Below, in pieces: positions 9,377 through 19,497 of a stretch of 64,000 nucleotides of DNA. Within the stretch, counting starts at the first letter, position 1. The number at the start of each line of letters is the position of its first letter. The notes beneath the pieces are model-generated. The model worked only from the letters and a program-made list of their open reading frames with translations, had not been told where the DNA came from and made no database searches. The position numbers were made by a program, and so were the translations under genes. Source of the DNA: Tenacibaculum aquimarinum (GTDB taxonomy: Bacteria; Bacteroidota; Bacteroidia; Flavobacteriales; Flavobacteriaceae); assembly GCF_022478115.1 (NCBI RefSeq), contig NZ_JAKGSC010000003.1:1-64000 (forward strand), read 5' to 3'.

Positions 9377-11275
9377 ATGAGTAAGATTATTGGTATAGAT
9401 TTAGGAACAACAAACTCTTGTGTCTCTGTAATGGAAGGTAATGAGCCAGTTGTAATTCCTAATTCAGAAGGAAAAAGAACTACACCATCTGTAGTTGCCT
9501 TTGTTGAAGGTGGAGAACGTAAAATTGGAGATCCAGCAAAACGTCAAGCAGTTACTAACCCAACAAAAACGGTATATTCTATCAAACGTTTTATGGGGAA
9601 TAAATTTTCTGAATCTTCTAAAGAAGCAGGAAGAGTTCCTTATAAAGTAGTAAAAGGAGATAACGATACACCACGTGTAGATATTGATGGACGTTTATAT
9701 ACGCCACAAGAAATCTCTGCAATGGTATTACAGAAAATGAAAAAAACTGCTGAAGACTATTTAGGAACTTCAGTTGCAGAAGCAGTAATTACTGTACCAG
9801 CATACTTTAACGATGCACAAAGACAAGCTACAAAAGAAGCTGGTGAAATAGCAGGTTTAAAAGTAAGAAGAATTATAAACGAGCCTACTGCAGCAGCATT
9901 AGCATACGGTTTAGACAAAGCAGATGAAGACAAGAAAATTGTTGTTTTTGATTTTGGAGGAGGAACACATGATGTTTCTATCTTAGAATTAGGAGACGGA
10001 GTTTTTGAAGTATTATCTACTGACGGAGATACACACTTAGGTGGAGATGATGTTGATGAAAAAATTATTAACTGGTTAGCGGAAGAGTTTAAGGCTGAAG
10101 AAGCAATGGACTTACGTAAAGACCCAATGTCTTTACAACGTTTAAAAGAAGCTGCTGAAAAAGCGAAGATTGAATTATCTTCTACAACATCAACTGAAAT
10201 TAACTTACCTTATATTACTGCAACTGCTAGCGGACCAAAACACTTAGTTCGTACATTAAGTAGAGCAAAATTTGAGCAGTTAATTGATGATTTAGTAAAA
10301 AGAACAATTGAGCCTTGTCAAACAGCATTAAAAAATGCAGACTTATCAATTTCTGAGATAGATGAAATTATCTTAGTTGGTGGTTCAACTCGTATTCCTG
10401 CTGTACAAGAAGCGGTAGAAAAGTTCTTCGGAAAATCGCCAAGTAAAGGTGTGAATCCAGATGAGGTTGTTTCTTTAGGAGCAGCAATTCAAGGTGGAGT
10501 TTTAACTGGAGAGGTAAAAGACGTTCTTTTATTAGATGTAACGCCATTATCTTTAGGTATCGAAACTATGGGGAATGTTTTCACTAAGTTAATTGATGCA
10601 AACACAACAATTCCTACAAAGAAATCGCAAGTATTTTCTACAGCAGTAGACAACCAACCATCAGTAGAAATTCACGTTTTACAAGGTGAAAGAGCAATGG
10701 CTGCAGATAATAATACAATTGGTCGTTTCCATTTAGATGGTTTACCACCAGCACAAAGAGGTGTTCCTCAAATTGAAGTAACTTTTGATATTGATGCAAA
10801 CGGAATTATTAAAGTTTCTGCATTAGATAAAGGAACAAACAAGTCTCACGAAATTAGAATTGAAGCTTCTTCAGGTTTATCTGATGCTGAAATCGAAAAA
10901 ATGAGACAAGATGCTGAAGCAAATGCAGAAGCAGATAAAGCAGCAAAAGAAACTGCAGAAAAAATTAATGGTGCAGACGGAATGATCTTTCAAACTGAAA
11001 AGCAATTGAAAGAATTTGGAGAAAAATTATCTGATGATAAAAAAGGTCCAATTGAAGCAGCATTAGTTGAATTAAAAGCAGCTCACGAATCTAAAGATAT
11101 TGCACAAATTGATGCTGCAATGGAAAAGATTAACGAAGCTTGGAAAGTAGCATCTGAAGAAATGTATGCAGCAGAACAAGCAGCAGGAGCAGGAGCACAA
11201 CAAGGTCAACCAGAAGCTGCAAGTGCAGATCAAGGAGACAATGTTGAAGATGTAGACTTCGAAGAAGTAAAGTAA
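9377..11275 (+). CDS. dnaK: Molecular chaperone DnaK (Hsp70)
   Basis: DnaK binds exposed hydrophobic peptides in an ATP-driven cycle with DnaJ and GrpE. The 632-residue protein begins [20 protein letters not shown] and has the phosphate motifs [14 protein letters not shown] and [13 protein letters not shown], the linker [18 protein letters not shown], a beta-sandwich peptide-binding domain and a helical lid. The C-terminus ends in an acidic EDVDFEEVK tail. Neither dnaJ nor grpE is adjacent. No CIRCE element is seen upstream; TTGGCAC at 9314-9320 only weakly resembles a sigma-54 -24 box. Confidence 0.98.
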   Translation: MSKIIGIDLGTTNSCVSVMEGNEPVVIPNSEGKRTTPSVVAFVEGGERKIGDPAKRQAVTNPTKTVYSIKRFMGNKFSESSKEAGRVPYKVVKGDNDTPRVDIDGRLYTPQEISAMVLQKMKKTAEDYLGTSVAEAVITVPAYFNDAQRQATKEAGEIAGLKVRRIINEPTAAALAYGLDKADEDKKIVVFDFGGGTHDVSILELGDGVFEVLSTDGDTHLGGDDVDEKIINWLAEEFKAEEAMDLRKDPMSLQRLKEAAEKAKIELSSTTSTEINLPYITATASGPKHLVRTLSRAKFEQLIDDLVKRTIEPCQTALKNADLSISEIDEIILVGGSTRIPAVQEAVEKFFGKSPSKGVNPDEVVSLGAAIQGGVLTGEVKDVLLLDVTPLSLGIETMGNVFTKLIDANTTIPTKKSQVFSTAVDNQPSVEIHVLQGERAMAADNNTIGRFHLDGLPPAQRGVPQIEVTFDIDANGIIKVSALDKGTNKSHEIRIEASSGLSDAEIEKMRQDAEANAEADKAAKETAEKINGADGMIFQTEKQLKEFGEKLSDDKKGPIEAALVELKAAHESKDIAQIDAAMEKINEAWKVASEEMYAAEQAAGAGAQQGQPEAASADQGDNVEDVDFEEVK

Positions 11276-11318
11276 GCAGGATGTTGAATTTGTTTCTACA
11301 AATTCTTACATATCGCTT

Positions 11319-11339
11319 ATCCCAAACTTGATTTGGGAT
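11319..11339. repeat. Short intergenic palindrome
   Basis: ATCCCAAA (11319-11326) and TTTGGGAT (11332-11339) form a perfect 8-bp inverted repeat with a 5-nt spacer in the gap after dnaK. It has no T-tract and looks like a dispersed intergenic palindrome rather than a terminator. Confidence 0.45.
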
Positions 11340-11374
11340 CTTCTAAAAAGAAAAACATATTTTCTTAAAATAAT

Positions 11375-11407
11375 AAAAACGCAATCATTAATTTGGTTGC
11401 GTTTTTT
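11375..11407 (+). terminator. Terminator after dnaK
   Basis: AAAAACGCAATC pairs with GGTTGCGTTTTT (one G-T pair) around an 8-nt loop, followed by a T-tract. It lies about 100 bp past the dnaK stop. Confidence 0.75.
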
Positions 11408-11425
11408 AATTCAATCTATTTTCTT

Positions 11426-11950
11426 TTGAAAACTTATAACAAAACCAACTTCTTTAAACATACTTTTTGTGAATTTACAGAAGTAGATAATTTTCAGATT
11501 CCGGAAAATACCAATTATAAAAGTAAATCAGACAGTTTGTATTTTTATACAGTGGAAGGTGTTTATAGAAAATCGAATCATTGGGGAAGAGTTGCTAATT
11601 GCAGATGGAAATTAATAACTGAAGAAAAATATAAAAACCAACAAACAGTAATTGGCTTTGCAAAATGGTCAGATTTTTATCCGTTAAATTCAAGCGAAAA
11701 AATCTATTTTATTGAAGTTGATTTTGAATTAAAAACCGCAAAAATTCAAGCTAAAAAAGAAAGTAGAACAAATCATTTATTTTCGTTTTCTGAAGCTCAG
11801 AAAAGAATAAAACAGGTGCGTCATTTACTTAAAGATGATAAATGGGCGCAATATTTCGATTTAGAAATTAAAGAACTACAGTTTAAAGTTATTTCAGAAT
11901 TTATCAGTTCAAATAAAACTTTACAAGAAGTAAAAAGAATGTATAAATAA
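11426..11950 (+). CDS. Conserved-looking hypothetical protein
   Basis: The soluble protein of about 174 residues is not recognised. It contains SLYFYTVEGVYRKSNHWGRVANCRWK, then FAKWSDFYPL and a charged C-terminal half ending EVKRMYK, which suggests a small alpha/beta domain. No ATG fits the beginning; a TTG at 11426 (KTYNKTNFF) is preferred, since the TTG at 11393 lies in the dnaK terminator stem. The gene stands alone between that terminator and the NADH dehydrogenase promoter. The ordered codon pattern makes it likely real. Confidence 0.6.
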   Translation: MKTYNKTNFFKHTFCEFTEVDNFQIPENTNYKSKSDSLYFYTVEGVYRKSNHWGRVANCRWKLITEEKYKNQQTVIGFAKWSDFYPLNSSEKIYFIEVDFELKTAKIQAKKESRTNHLFSFSEAQKRIKQVRHLLKDDKWAQYFDLEIKELQFKVISEFISSNKTLQEVKRMYK

Positions 11951-11962
11951 ATTCATTTTCCG

Positions 11963-11970
11963 TAAATTTG
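11963..11970 (+). promoter_or_regulatory. Putative -7 box of the ndh gene
   Basis: TAAATTTG matches TAnnTTTG, 41 bp before the ATG at 12012. Confidence 0.45.
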
Positions 11971-12011
11971 TAATCTGAAATTTTAACAATCTAAAAGTCT
12001 ATAAAGCCGAG

Positions 12012-13307
12012 ATGAATATACCACAAACTAGTTTTCCAAGAGTAGTAATTATTGGAGGTGGATTTGCAGGTTTAGCTGCAGCAAAAGGACTTGAAGAACA
12101 AGAATTGCAAGTTGTTTTAATAGATAAACATAATTACCACACATTTCAACCCTTATTATACCAAGTTGCCACAGGAGGTTTGGAGCCAGATTCTATTGCT
12201 TTTCCGTTAAGGAAGCGCTTTAATGATGTGGAAAATTACTATTTCCGTCTTGCAGAGGTAACAAATGTTAATTCAGAAAAAAACGAAATTGAAACTACAA
12301 TTGGTAGCTTAGAATACGATCATTTAATTATTGCAACAGGTTCTACAACTAATTTCTTCGGAAATAAAAATGTAGAAAAGTTTGCAATGGAAATGAAATC
12401 AATTCCGCAATCTTTAAACATTAGAAGTTTAATTTTAGAAAACTTTGAAGAGGCATTATTGACTTCAGATTTAGAGGAGAGAAAAGCATTAATGAATTTT
12501 GTTATTGTTGGTGGAGGACCAACAGGAGTGGAATTGGCCGGTGCTTTGGCAGAAATGAAAAAAGGAATTTTACCAAAAGATTATCCGGATTTAGACATTA
12601 GATTAATGAAGATTAATTTAATACAAAGTTCTGGTGAAATCTTAAAAGGAATGAGCGATAAAGCCTCAGAGAAAGCAGAAGATTTTCTTGTAAAGTTAGG
12701 TGTAGATGTTTGGAAAAATCTTCGTGTTTTAGATTATGATGGTAAAATGGTTACTACAAATGGCGAAGATCATTTTAGGGCTGAAACTGTTATTTGGGCA
12801 GCAGGTGTTAAAGGTGAATCGGTTTCTGGTTTGCAAAACGAATGCTTAATTGAACGCGCAAATAGATTTAAAGTAGATGAGTTTAATAGTGTTATAGGTT
12901 ACAAAAACGTCTATGCTATTGGAGATGTTGCTTTTATGAAATCTGAAAAATATCCGTATGGTCATCCAATGATGGCGCAACCTGCAATTCAACAAGGACG
13001 TTTATTGGCAAAAAATATTATCTTAGGATTAAAAGGGAAAGCTCAAAAAGAATTTGAATATAACGACAAAGGTTCAATGGCTACAATTGGAAGAAATAAA
13101 GCTGTTGTAGACTTACCAAAATGGAAATTTCAAGGTGTGTTTGCTTGGTTTGTATGGATGTTTGTACACTTATTTTCTTTAATAGGATTTAGAAATAAAG
13201 CAATTGTTTTTATGAATTGGGTGTATAATTACATTCGTTTTGATAGAGAAACGCGTTTAATTATTCGTCCTTATAAAAACAAGAATAAACATAGTTTTAA
13301 AGAGTAA
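12012..13307 (+). CDS. ndh: Type II NADH dehydrogenase (NAD(P)/FAD-dependent oxidoreductase)
   Basis: NDH-2 passes electrons from NADH to quinone without pumping protons. The 431-residue protein has the FAD-binding dinucleotide fold VVIIGGGFAGLAAAKGLE, the NADH-binding fold FVIVGGGPTGVELAGALAEM, and the second FAD motif VYAIGDVAFM. The C-terminal region (FAWFVWMFVHLFSLIGFRNK) is the amphipathic or membrane-bound part used by the family. It is followed after 6 bp by a small zinc-ribbon membrane protein gene. Confidence 0.92.
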   Translation: MNIPQTSFPRVVIIGGGFAGLAAAKGLEEQELQVVLIDKHNYHTFQPLLYQVATGGLEPDSIAFPLRKRFNDVENYYFRLAEVTNVNSEKNEIETTIGSLEYDHLIIATGSTTNFFGNKNVEKFAMEMKSIPQSLNIRSLILENFEEALLTSDLEERKALMNFVIVGGGPTGVELAGALAEMKKGILPKDYPDLDIRLMKINLIQSSGEILKGMSDKASEKAEDFLVKLGVDVWKNLRVLDYDGKMVTTNGEDHFRAETVIWAAGVKGESVSGLQNECLIERANRFKVDEFNSVIGYKNVYAIGDVAFMKSEKYPYGHPMMAQPAIQQGRLLAKNIILGLKGKAQKEFEYNDKGSMATIGRNKAVVDLPKWKFQGVFAWFVWMFVHLFSLIGFRNKAIVFMNWVYNYIRFDRETRLIIRPYKNKNKHSFKE

Positions 13308-13313
13308 ATTACT

Positions 13314-13622
13314 ATGAAAGTCACAAGAAATATTAAATGTCCAAACTGTGGTGTCTTTAACACAGATAGAGAATATTGTAAAAATTGTGACACACTTATT
13401 TCTGATAAAAAGAAACGAGAACTCAAAAAAATAGCTGTAGCACAAAAGCATATTGATGAAGTAGTTCATGAAATGGAAAATCCAGGTTTTGCTAAAAGAC
13501 TAAAAGCACATCCATTTTTGTTGTATAGAATTTTTGGTTGGATTTTATATTCAGTAATTACAGTAGTTAGTTTAATTGGCGCAGGTTTAGCTTGGTTTAT
13601 TGCAATGGTTGCAGCAGGATAA
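13314..13622 (+). CDS. Small zinc-ribbon membrane protein of unknown function
   Basis: The 102-residue protein starts with a zinc-ribbon pair, CPNC at residues 9-12 and CKNC at about 23-26, then a charged helix and a C-terminal membrane segment (about residues 76-100, rich in I, V, L and G). No function is recognised. It follows ndh by 6 bp and is followed by another membrane protein with one base between stop and start, so the three genes probably share a transcript. Confidence 0.7.
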   Translation: MKVTRNIKCPNCGVFNTDREYCKNCDTLISDKKKRELKKIAVAQKHIDEVVHEMENPGFAKRLKAHPFLLYRIFGWILYSVITVVSLIGAGLAWFIAMVAAG

Positions 13623-13623
13623 A

Positions 13624-13983
13624 ATGAAAAACACACTATTTTATTACTTTATTTTTTCATTATTTACAGGAACCGTAATTTATTTTTTGCAGTATTTTTC
13701 AGTTCCATTACCAAGAATTTTTCGTTTTTATGTGAACGATTTTTTAATTATTCCTATTGTTTTATATAGCTGTTTAAGAGTTTTAAAATGGTCTAAAAAC
13801 AATAAAAATTACATGTTAAGCTTGCCTATAATTTTATACGTTTGTTTACTATATAGTGTTTTGTTCGAGTATGTTTTTCCAAAATATTTAGCAAGATATA
13901 CCAAAGACTTTATGGATGTTATTGTTTATTTTGCAAGTGGATTGGTGTTCTACTATCTTCAAAAAAATAAAAATGAATTCTAA
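13624..13983 (+). CDS. Small multi-pass membrane protein
   Basis: The 119-residue protein begins MKNTLFYYFIFSLFTGTV and has about four hydrophobic segments, which makes it an integral membrane protein. The function is unknown. The start at 13624 is chosen because it follows the upstream stop directly; an earlier in-frame ATG at 13600 lies inside the previous gene. Its 3' end overlaps the following AraC gene by 11 bp. Confidence 0.7.
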   Translation: MKNTLFYYFIFSLFTGTVIYFLQYFSVPLPRIFRFYVNDFLIIPIVLYSCLRVLKWSKNNKNYMLSLPIILYVCLLYSVLFEYVFPKYLARYTKDFMDVIVYFASGLVFYYLQKNKNEF

Positions 13984-14890
13984 TAAAATTGCTAAAGAAA
14001 ATATTGCTCGCTTAAATACTGCAATAGCATTTATAGAAGAGAATTTATCAGAAAAATTATCATTAGAAATTATTGCAGAAAAAGCATATTTCTCTCCTTT
14101 TCATTTTCATAGATTGTTTAAAATTGTAGTTGGTGAAACTGTTCACAATTTTATCAATAGAAAGAGAATTGAAAAATCTGCGGCTTATTTATTACATCAA
14201 AAAGAAAAGAGTATTACCCAAATTTCTGAAATTGTAGGTTTTAGTAACCTGTCTGCATTTTCTAAATCTTTTAAAAAGTTTTACGGAGTTTCACCAAACA
14301 AATTCAAAGAAGAAAGTCCAGATAAATATAGCAAGATTAGTAAAACTAAAAGCAAGATTGGAGAAGTGTCTGTTACTTTTGAACAATATATTTGCAACAT
14401 TAATAACGCATTAAAATGGTTAAAAATGAACGCGAAAACAGAAGTTAAAACAATTGCTAGACTAGATTTAGCTTACATTTCTCATAAAGGAAGAATGGAG
14501 GCAATTGGAAGTATTTATAATAAGTTGGTTAAATGGGCTACTCCAAAAGGCTTGATTGATGAGCAAACAAGAATGGTTACTATTTATCATGACAGTCCAA
14601 AAATTACGGATCCAAATAAATTAAGAATGAGCGCTTGTATTGTTCTAAATGATCCTGTAGAAATTGACGGAGAAGTAAGTTTAAGAATTTTAAGTCCTAC
14701 TAAATGTATTGTTTCTAGATTAGAGATTGCGCCTTTTGAGTTTCAACAAGCTTGGGAATCTTCATTTGCTTTTATGGTGGAAAATGGATACAAAAAATCT
14801 GATTCTGATCCTTTTGAAATTTATTATAACAATGCTGCAGAACATCCAGAAAATAAGTTTATTGTAGATTTATGTATTCCTATTTTATAG
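13973..14890 (+). CDS. AraC family regulator with GyrI-like effector domain
   Basis: The N-terminal third holds two helix-turn-helix units typical of AraC: LSLEIIAEKAYFSPFHFHRLF and QISEIVGFSNLSAFSKSFKK, then FYGVSPNKFKEE. The C-terminal half (from about residue 155, TIARLDLAYISHKG) fits a GyrI-like small-molecule-binding domain, as in SoxS/Rob-like multidrug regulators. The start at 13973 (MNSNKIAKEN, 305 residues) gives a normal N-terminus; the frame extends upstream but through the preceding gene. Target genes are unknown; the TonB-dependent receptor downstream is one candidate. Confidence 0.88.
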   Translation: MNSNKIAKENIARLNTAIAFIEENLSEKLSLEIIAEKAYFSPFHFHRLFKIVVGETVHNFINRKRIEKSAAYLLHQKEKSITQISEIVGFSNLSAFSKSFKKFYGVSPNKFKEESPDKYSKISKTKSKIGEVSVTFEQYICNINNALKWLKMNAKTEVKTIARLDLAYISHKGRMEAIGSIYNKLVKWATPKGLIDEQTRMVTIYHDSPKITDPNKLRMSACIVLNDPVEIDGEVSLRILSPTKCIVSRLEIAPFEFQQAWESSFAFMVENGYKKSDSDPFEIYYNNAAEHPENKFIVDLCIPIL

Positions 14891-14986
14891 AGTAACAATT
14901 CATCGTTTTTTTTCTACAACTCGGTATTTGTTTTTATTTTAAAAACTGATAACGCCACATCTTTGTATCATCAAAAAACCAAACTG

Positions 14987-17143
14987 ATGAAACGTATATT
15001 ATTTATTTTATTCACTATCTGTCAATTTTCATTAATTGCACAAACAACAATTTCAGGGAAAGTAACAGACAATAAAGGAATCGGAATTTTAGGCGCAAAT
15101 GTCTATTTATACGGTGCTTACGATGGAACTTCATCTGATGAGAATGGAAATTTTTCTTTTTCAACTTCAGAAAAAGGAGTGAAAACATTAGTAGTTTCTT
15201 TTATTTCGTTTGAAAATTTTACACGAACTGCCGATGTTTCTAAACTGAAAAATCTACAGATAAAATTGAGAGAAGATGTAAATACATTGGATGCAGTAAC
15301 TATAAATGCAGGAACTTTTGAAGCTGGCGATAACGCAAAAGTTACCGCTTTAAAACCTTTAGATGTTGTAACAACTGCAAGCGCTTTGGGCGATTTTGTC
15401 GGCGCATTGCAAACACTTCCAGGAACAGCTACAGTTGCAGAAGATGGTCGACTTTTTGTGCGTGGAGGTGAAGCGGAGGAAACGCAAATTTTTATAGATG
15501 GAATTCGTGTTTTTACACCATATACGCCAACAACAAATAACATGCCTACAAGAGGCCGTTATTCGCCATTTTTATTTAAAGGAATTACCTTTTCAACTGG
15601 AGGTTATTCTGCAGAATACGGTCAAGCTTTGTCCAGTGTTTTGTTATTAAATACAATAGATGAACCTGTTGAAGAAAAAACCGATTTGTCTTTTATGACA
15701 GTTGGTTTAGGAGTTGGAAATACACAAATTTGGGGTAAAAGTTCATTGAGTGTTAATATGTCTTATATTAATTTACAGCCTTATTTAGAGTTATTTCCTG
15801 ATAGAAATAAGTGGAATAAACCGTATCAATCATTTAGCGGAGAAATGGTTTATAGATATAAGTTTCAGAATGAAAGTATGTTGAAATTATATGGAGCATT
15901 TAGTTATAGTGACTTTGATATTTTACAAGATGATATTAATTTTGATGATGGTTTGCACTTCGGATTAAAAAACAGAAACCTATATTTTAATACTTCATAC
16001 AAATCAAGACTTGGAAATAATTGGACTATTTCTGGTGGAGCAAGTTTTACAAACGATAATTCTGATATTGCAATAATTGATGATGCTGTTAAGAATGATG
16101 AAAACTCGGTGCATGTAAAATTGAAGTTGAAAAAACGATTTTCAAATAGATTCAAACTTAATTTTGGGGCAGAATATTTTACAACAGATTTTAATGAGAA
16201 TTTTATTGGAAATACCGCAGGAAATTTCAACTACGGATTCGATAATAACATTTTTGGAGCTTTTGCCGAAACTGACATTTTCTTCTCAAAAAAGTTAGCG
16301 TCTAAAATTGGTGTTCGTGTAGAAAATTCAGATTTATTAAATCAGTTTACAGTTTCACCAAGAGCTTCTTTAGCTTATAAATCAGGGAAAAACGCTCAGT
16401 TTTCATTGGCTTATGGTCGTTTTTATCAAAACCCGAAAAGCGAATATTTAAAGTTTAGCGACAATTTTGAAGCTGAAAACACTTCGCATGTAATTGCTAA
16501 TTATCAATATGTAAAAAACAATCAAATTTTTAGAGTTGAAGGGTATTACAAAGATTATAAAGACTTGGTTAAATATGATACCGATTTTGTAGATCCAAAC
16601 ACTAATTTTTCTAATAACGGAAATGGTTTTGCAAAAGGAGTTGATGTTTTTTGGAGAGACGGAAATAATATTAAAAACTTAGAATATTGGGTTTCGTATT
16701 CGTTTTTAGATACAAAACGAGATTATAGAAATTATCCAGTAAAAGCAAGACCTAATTTTGCGTCGCAACACAATTTATCTGTCGTTGGTAAGTATTGGAT
16801 GGAAGACTGGAAAAGCCAAATTGGAGTAAGTTACAGTTTTGCTTCAGGGAGAAATTATACCAACCCGAATAAAACAGGGTTTTTAAATCAAGAAACTAAA
16901 AATTACAACTCCGTAAGTTTAAATTGGGCGTACTTATTAAGCCAACAAAAAATACTGTATTTCTCTGTAAACAATGTTTTGGGTACACAAAATGTGTTTG
17001 GCTATAATTATAAAGATACACCAAATATGAATGGTTCTTTTGAGCGCCAAGCAATTGTTCCTTCAGCAGATAGATTCTTCTTTGTAGGTTTATTTTGGAC
17101 AATTAGTGATAACAAAAAAGACAATCAATTAAAGAATTTGTAG
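14987..17143 (+). CDS. TonB-dependent receptor with carboxypeptidase-like N-terminal domain
   Basis: An outer-membrane barrel for TonB-powered uptake. From the ATG at 14987 it has a signal peptide (MKRILFILFTICQFSLIAQ), then a carboxypeptidase-like regulatory domain (TISGKVTDNKGIGILGANVY), a plug domain with RLFVRGGEAEETQIFIDGIRV, and a beta-barrel ending near residue 718 with VGLFWTISDNKK. No SusD partner is adjacent, so this is not a classical polysaccharide locus; the substrate is unknown. It lies 96 bp after the AraC gene and 103 bp before a secreted TPR-like protein on the same strand. Confidence 0.9.
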   Translation: MKRILFILFTICQFSLIAQTTISGKVTDNKGIGILGANVYLYGAYDGTSSDENGNFSFSTSEKGVKTLVVSFISFENFTRTADVSKLKNLQIKLREDVNTLDAVTINAGTFEAGDNAKVTALKPLDVVTTASALGDFVGALQTLPGTATVAEDGRLFVRGGEAEETQIFIDGIRVFTPYTPTTNNMPTRGRYSPFLFKGITFSTGGYSAEYGQALSSVLLLNTIDEPVEEKTDLSFMTVGLGVGNTQIWGKSSLSVNMSYINLQPYLELFPDRNKWNKPYQSFSGEMVYRYKFQNESMLKLYGAFSYSDFDILQDDINFDDGLHFGLKNRNLYFNTSYKSRLGNNWTISGGASFTNDNSDIAIIDDAVKNDENSVHVKLKLKKRFSNRFKLNFGAEYFTTDFNENFIGNTAGNFNYGFDNNIFGAFAETDIFFSKKLASKIGVRVENSDLLNQFTVSPRASLAYKSGKNAQFSLAYGRFYQNPKSEYLKFSDNFEAENTSHVIANYQYVKNNQIFRVEGYYKDYKDLVKYDTDFVDPNTNFSNNGNGFAKGVDVFWRDGNNIKNLEYWVSYSFLDTKRDYRNYPVKARPNFASQHNLSVVGKYWMEDWKSQIGVSYSFASGRNYTNPNKTGFLNQETKNYNSVSLNWAYLLSQQKILYFSVNNVLGTQNVFGYNYKDTPNMNGSFERQAIVPSADRFFFVGLFWTISDNKKDNQLKNL

Positions 17144-17246
17144 GCTAATTAACAACTCAGAAACCAAAATCGACAGTTCGGTTAGAATTATATTTTTAAG
17201 GATAAAAAAGAGAAGATATTTGAATAATCAATTAAAAAACAACATT

Positions 17247-17879
17247 ATGAAACGTATTATTATAGTAACAGTATTAGCATTAATTTTTACAGGAACAATT
17301 GCTGCACAAGGTCAATATGAAAAAGGAATGGAAAAAGCATTTGCAATGTGGGAAGAAGGAAAAATGGATGAAGCATCTCAACTTTTCGAGCGAATTTCTA
17401 AAGCAGAAAAAGACAATTGGTTGCCATCTTATTACGCAGCAACTGTAGAGATTTTAGGAAGCTTCGGATTAAAAGATGAAGCAAAACTAACTGCTAAATT
17501 GAATAAAGCACAAAGTTTTTTAGATGAAGCAAAATCAATTTCAGAAAATAACCCTGAAATTATAATAACGCAGGCATTCTTAAATTTAGGATATATTGCT
17601 TTTGATGGTCAAAAATATGGAATGACTTTGTCTGGAAAGAACAATCAATTGTATGCAAAAGCATTAGAGATTGCGCCAAACAACCCAAGAGTTATTTTAG
17701 GAAAAGCAGAGTGGGAAATGGGTTCAGCACGTTTTTTTGGACAACCTTTAACACCATATTGTAAAGATATTAAACGCGCAATTGAACTTGGTAAAGCGGA
17801 AAAAGTTACAGAGGCATTTTATCCTAGATTTGGGGTTGAAAGAGCTGAACAAGTTTTAAAACAGTGTGAAGGAAAATAG
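17247..17879 (+). CDS. Secreted TPR-like protein
   Basis: From the ATG at 17247 the 210-residue protein has a signal peptide (MKRIIIVTVLALIFTGTIAAQ) and helical repeats such as AFAMWEEGKMDEASQLFERI and LEIAPNNPRVILGKAEWEMG, resembling tetratricopeptide repeats. It is probably periplasmic. Its position 103 bp after the receptor gene suggests a linked role in uptake or surface maintenance, which is an inference. The in-frame TTG at 17220 is not favoured because it would spoil the signal peptide. Confidence 0.75.
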   Translation: MKRIIIVTVLALIFTGTIAAQGQYEKGMEKAFAMWEEGKMDEASQLFERISKAEKDNWLPSYYAATVEILGSFGLKDEAKLTAKLNKAQSFLDEAKSISENNPEIIITQAFLNLGYIAFDGQKYGMTLSGKNNQLYAKALEIAPNNPRVILGKAEWEMGSARFFGQPLTPYCKDIKRAIELGKAEKVTEAFYPRFGVERAEQVLKQCEGK

Positions 17880-17932
17880 TATTAAATCATCTCAAATAAC
17901 TATTTTTACAGCCTTAATATAAATAAAAACGC

Positions 17933-18595
17933 ATGGCTTTTAAAGCAGTACTTTTTGATATGGATGGTGTAATTGTAGATACAGAACCTTTACACAAGCA
18001 AGCTTATTTTTTAATGTTTAAAAAAGTTGAGATTGCTGTTTCTCAAGAATTGTACAATTCTTACACAGGCCAATCTACAATTGATATTTGTAAAGATTTA
18101 GTAAAGAAATTCAATTTAACATTAGAAGCTAAGGAATTGGTAGCGTATAAAAGAGCCTTTTTTAAAGAGCTCTTTTTTTCTGATACAAACGATTTACAAT
18201 TGTTAGATGGCGTTCTAGATTTGATTAAAGATTATTATAACAACGGAATTACCTTAGTATTAGCGTCTTCTGCTTCTATGGTTACCATTAATAATGTTTT
18301 TAATAAGTTTGATTTGAATCCGTATTTTAAAGGAAAAATTAGCGGAGCCGATTTAAAAGCATCAAAACCGCATCCAGAAATTTTTATTAAAGCGGCAGAA
18401 ATAGCAGGTTTTAAAAGAGAAGAGTGTATTGTAATTGAAGATTCTACAAATGGAATAAAAGCAGCACACGATGCCCAAATTTACTGTGTTGCTTATAAAA
18501 GTGAACACTCAAAAGCACAAGATTACACCTTAGCTCAAAAAGTGATTTCTGATTATAGAGAAATTAGGTTTGATGTTATGGAGAAGAGTTTTTAA
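17933..18595 (+). CDS. HAD family hydrolase (beta-phosphoglucomutase-like)
   Basis: The 220-residue protein has all HAD motifs: nucleophile motif DMDGVIVDTE (Asp10 and Asp12), motif II LASSAS, motif III lysine in KASKPHPEIF, and motif IV VIEDSTNGIKAA. The helical cap between motifs I and II puts it in subfamily I, close to beta-phosphoglucomutases and sugar-phosphate phosphatases. The exact substrate is not predictable. The gene is followed by a repeat-rich insertion. Confidence 0.85.
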   Translation: MAFKAVLFDMDGVIVDTEPLHKQAYFLMFKKVEIAVSQELYNSYTGQSTIDICKDLVKKFNLTLEAKELVAYKRAFFKELFFSDTNDLQLLDGVLDLIKDYYNNGITLVLASSASMVTINNVFNKFDLNPYFKGKISGADLKASKPHPEIFIKAAEIAGFKREECIVIEDSTNGIKAAHDAQIYCVAYKSEHSKAQDYTLAQKVISDYREIRFDVMEKSF

Positions 18596-18638
18596 TTGAA
18601 GTTTAGCTAACGGTTTTGGCTAGGCTTTGTGCGGGATT

Positions 18639-18733
18639 GAAAATCGACAAGATTTTCGATTACGGACTAAGCCGAAGCTTTTTGTTTGGATTTGTTTCTT
18701 TGTTTTCACAAAGCCAAATCAACAAGATTTGGC
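18639..18733. repeat. Paired short hairpins in the insertion's left end
   Basis: Two perfect hairpins of 7 and 8 bp, each with a 5-nt loop ending in ACAA, stand 55 bp apart. The intervening DNA also holds CGGACTAAGCC and later GGCGACTTAG. This compact structured DNA is non-coding. Confidence 0.5.
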
Positions 18734-18825
18734 GACTTAGTAAATATACACAAAACTTTGATAAAGCAAAGAACCCGCATGAAGTTTAGCTGGTGTTGTG
18801 TTTTCGTACTTTATTTTCAAACAAT

Positions 18826-19497
18826 TTAAAAGTTATTTAATTTTTCAATGTCAAAACCTGTTTTTTTTGCTTTTTCATACATCCATATTTGTGCTTGATG
18901 TATTATAGAATCAATAGTTTTATTCATCCAATATGCTGAACCGAATTTTTCATTTTCAGGTATAAATGAATCATGAAAACCGATTGACATATTAATAAGA
19001 CTTTCTTTGTTATCAACAATTTTCGAAGCTGAAAAAATATGAGATTTTTCTAAATGGACATATGAATTACCTACTTTATAAATTTTAGAAACCCATTCCA
19101 TATTTTCAACTTTCGATATTTCAGTATAAAGTGTAAAATCACTCAACTTTTCATTACTAACATTCAATTTCATTTTTTTTATTAACTCACCTGCGATTAC
19201 TTTTGTGGCAAAAGTATTTCTATCGTATTCCGAAATAATTGAAGCGTATAACCTTAACAATGTGTCAATATTAATTCTTATTAAAGGAGCAGCAGCTAAA
19301 AAATTATTATCTCTTATTAAACTTGTATATGCTTTAGAAATATTGACAGTTCTATTAAGAGAAGCTATAAGGAAAATATCAAAAACTTCTCCTTTGGGAT
19401 TAATCATAGCTAATTGTTTGCCCATATTTATGATTGCTTTTGATTTGTTATCAATTTCAATTAGCAATTCTTCTTTTGTTAATTTTTCATATTGCAT
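18826..19497 (-). CDS. Orphan hypothetical protein in the small insertion
   Basis: The 223-residue soluble protein is not recognised. It opens with a charged helix (MQYEKLTKEELLIEIDNKSK) and is mostly alpha-helical, with VHLEKSH and a C-terminal QAQIWMYEKAKKTGFDIE. It is transcribed against its neighbours on the left and is the only gene between inverted TTAGCTAACG repeats, which suggests a cassette-like acquisition. No function is offered. Confidence 0.6.
   Translation of the reverse strand: MQYEKLTKEELLIEIDNKSKAIINMGKQLAMINPKGEVFDIFLIASLNRTVNISKAYTSLIRDNNFLAAAPLIRINIDTLLRLYASIISEYDRNTFATKVIAGELIKKMKLNVSNEKLSDFTLYTEISKVENMEWVSKIYKVGNSYVHLEKSHIFSASKIVDNKESLINMSIGFHDSFIPENEKFGSAYWMNKTIDSIIHQAQIWMYEKAKKTGFDIEKLNNF

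Noticed and set aside
11393..11425. Upstream TTG start for the hypothetical gene after dnaK
   Set aside because: It lies in the stem of the dnaK terminator; the TTG at 11426 is more plausible.
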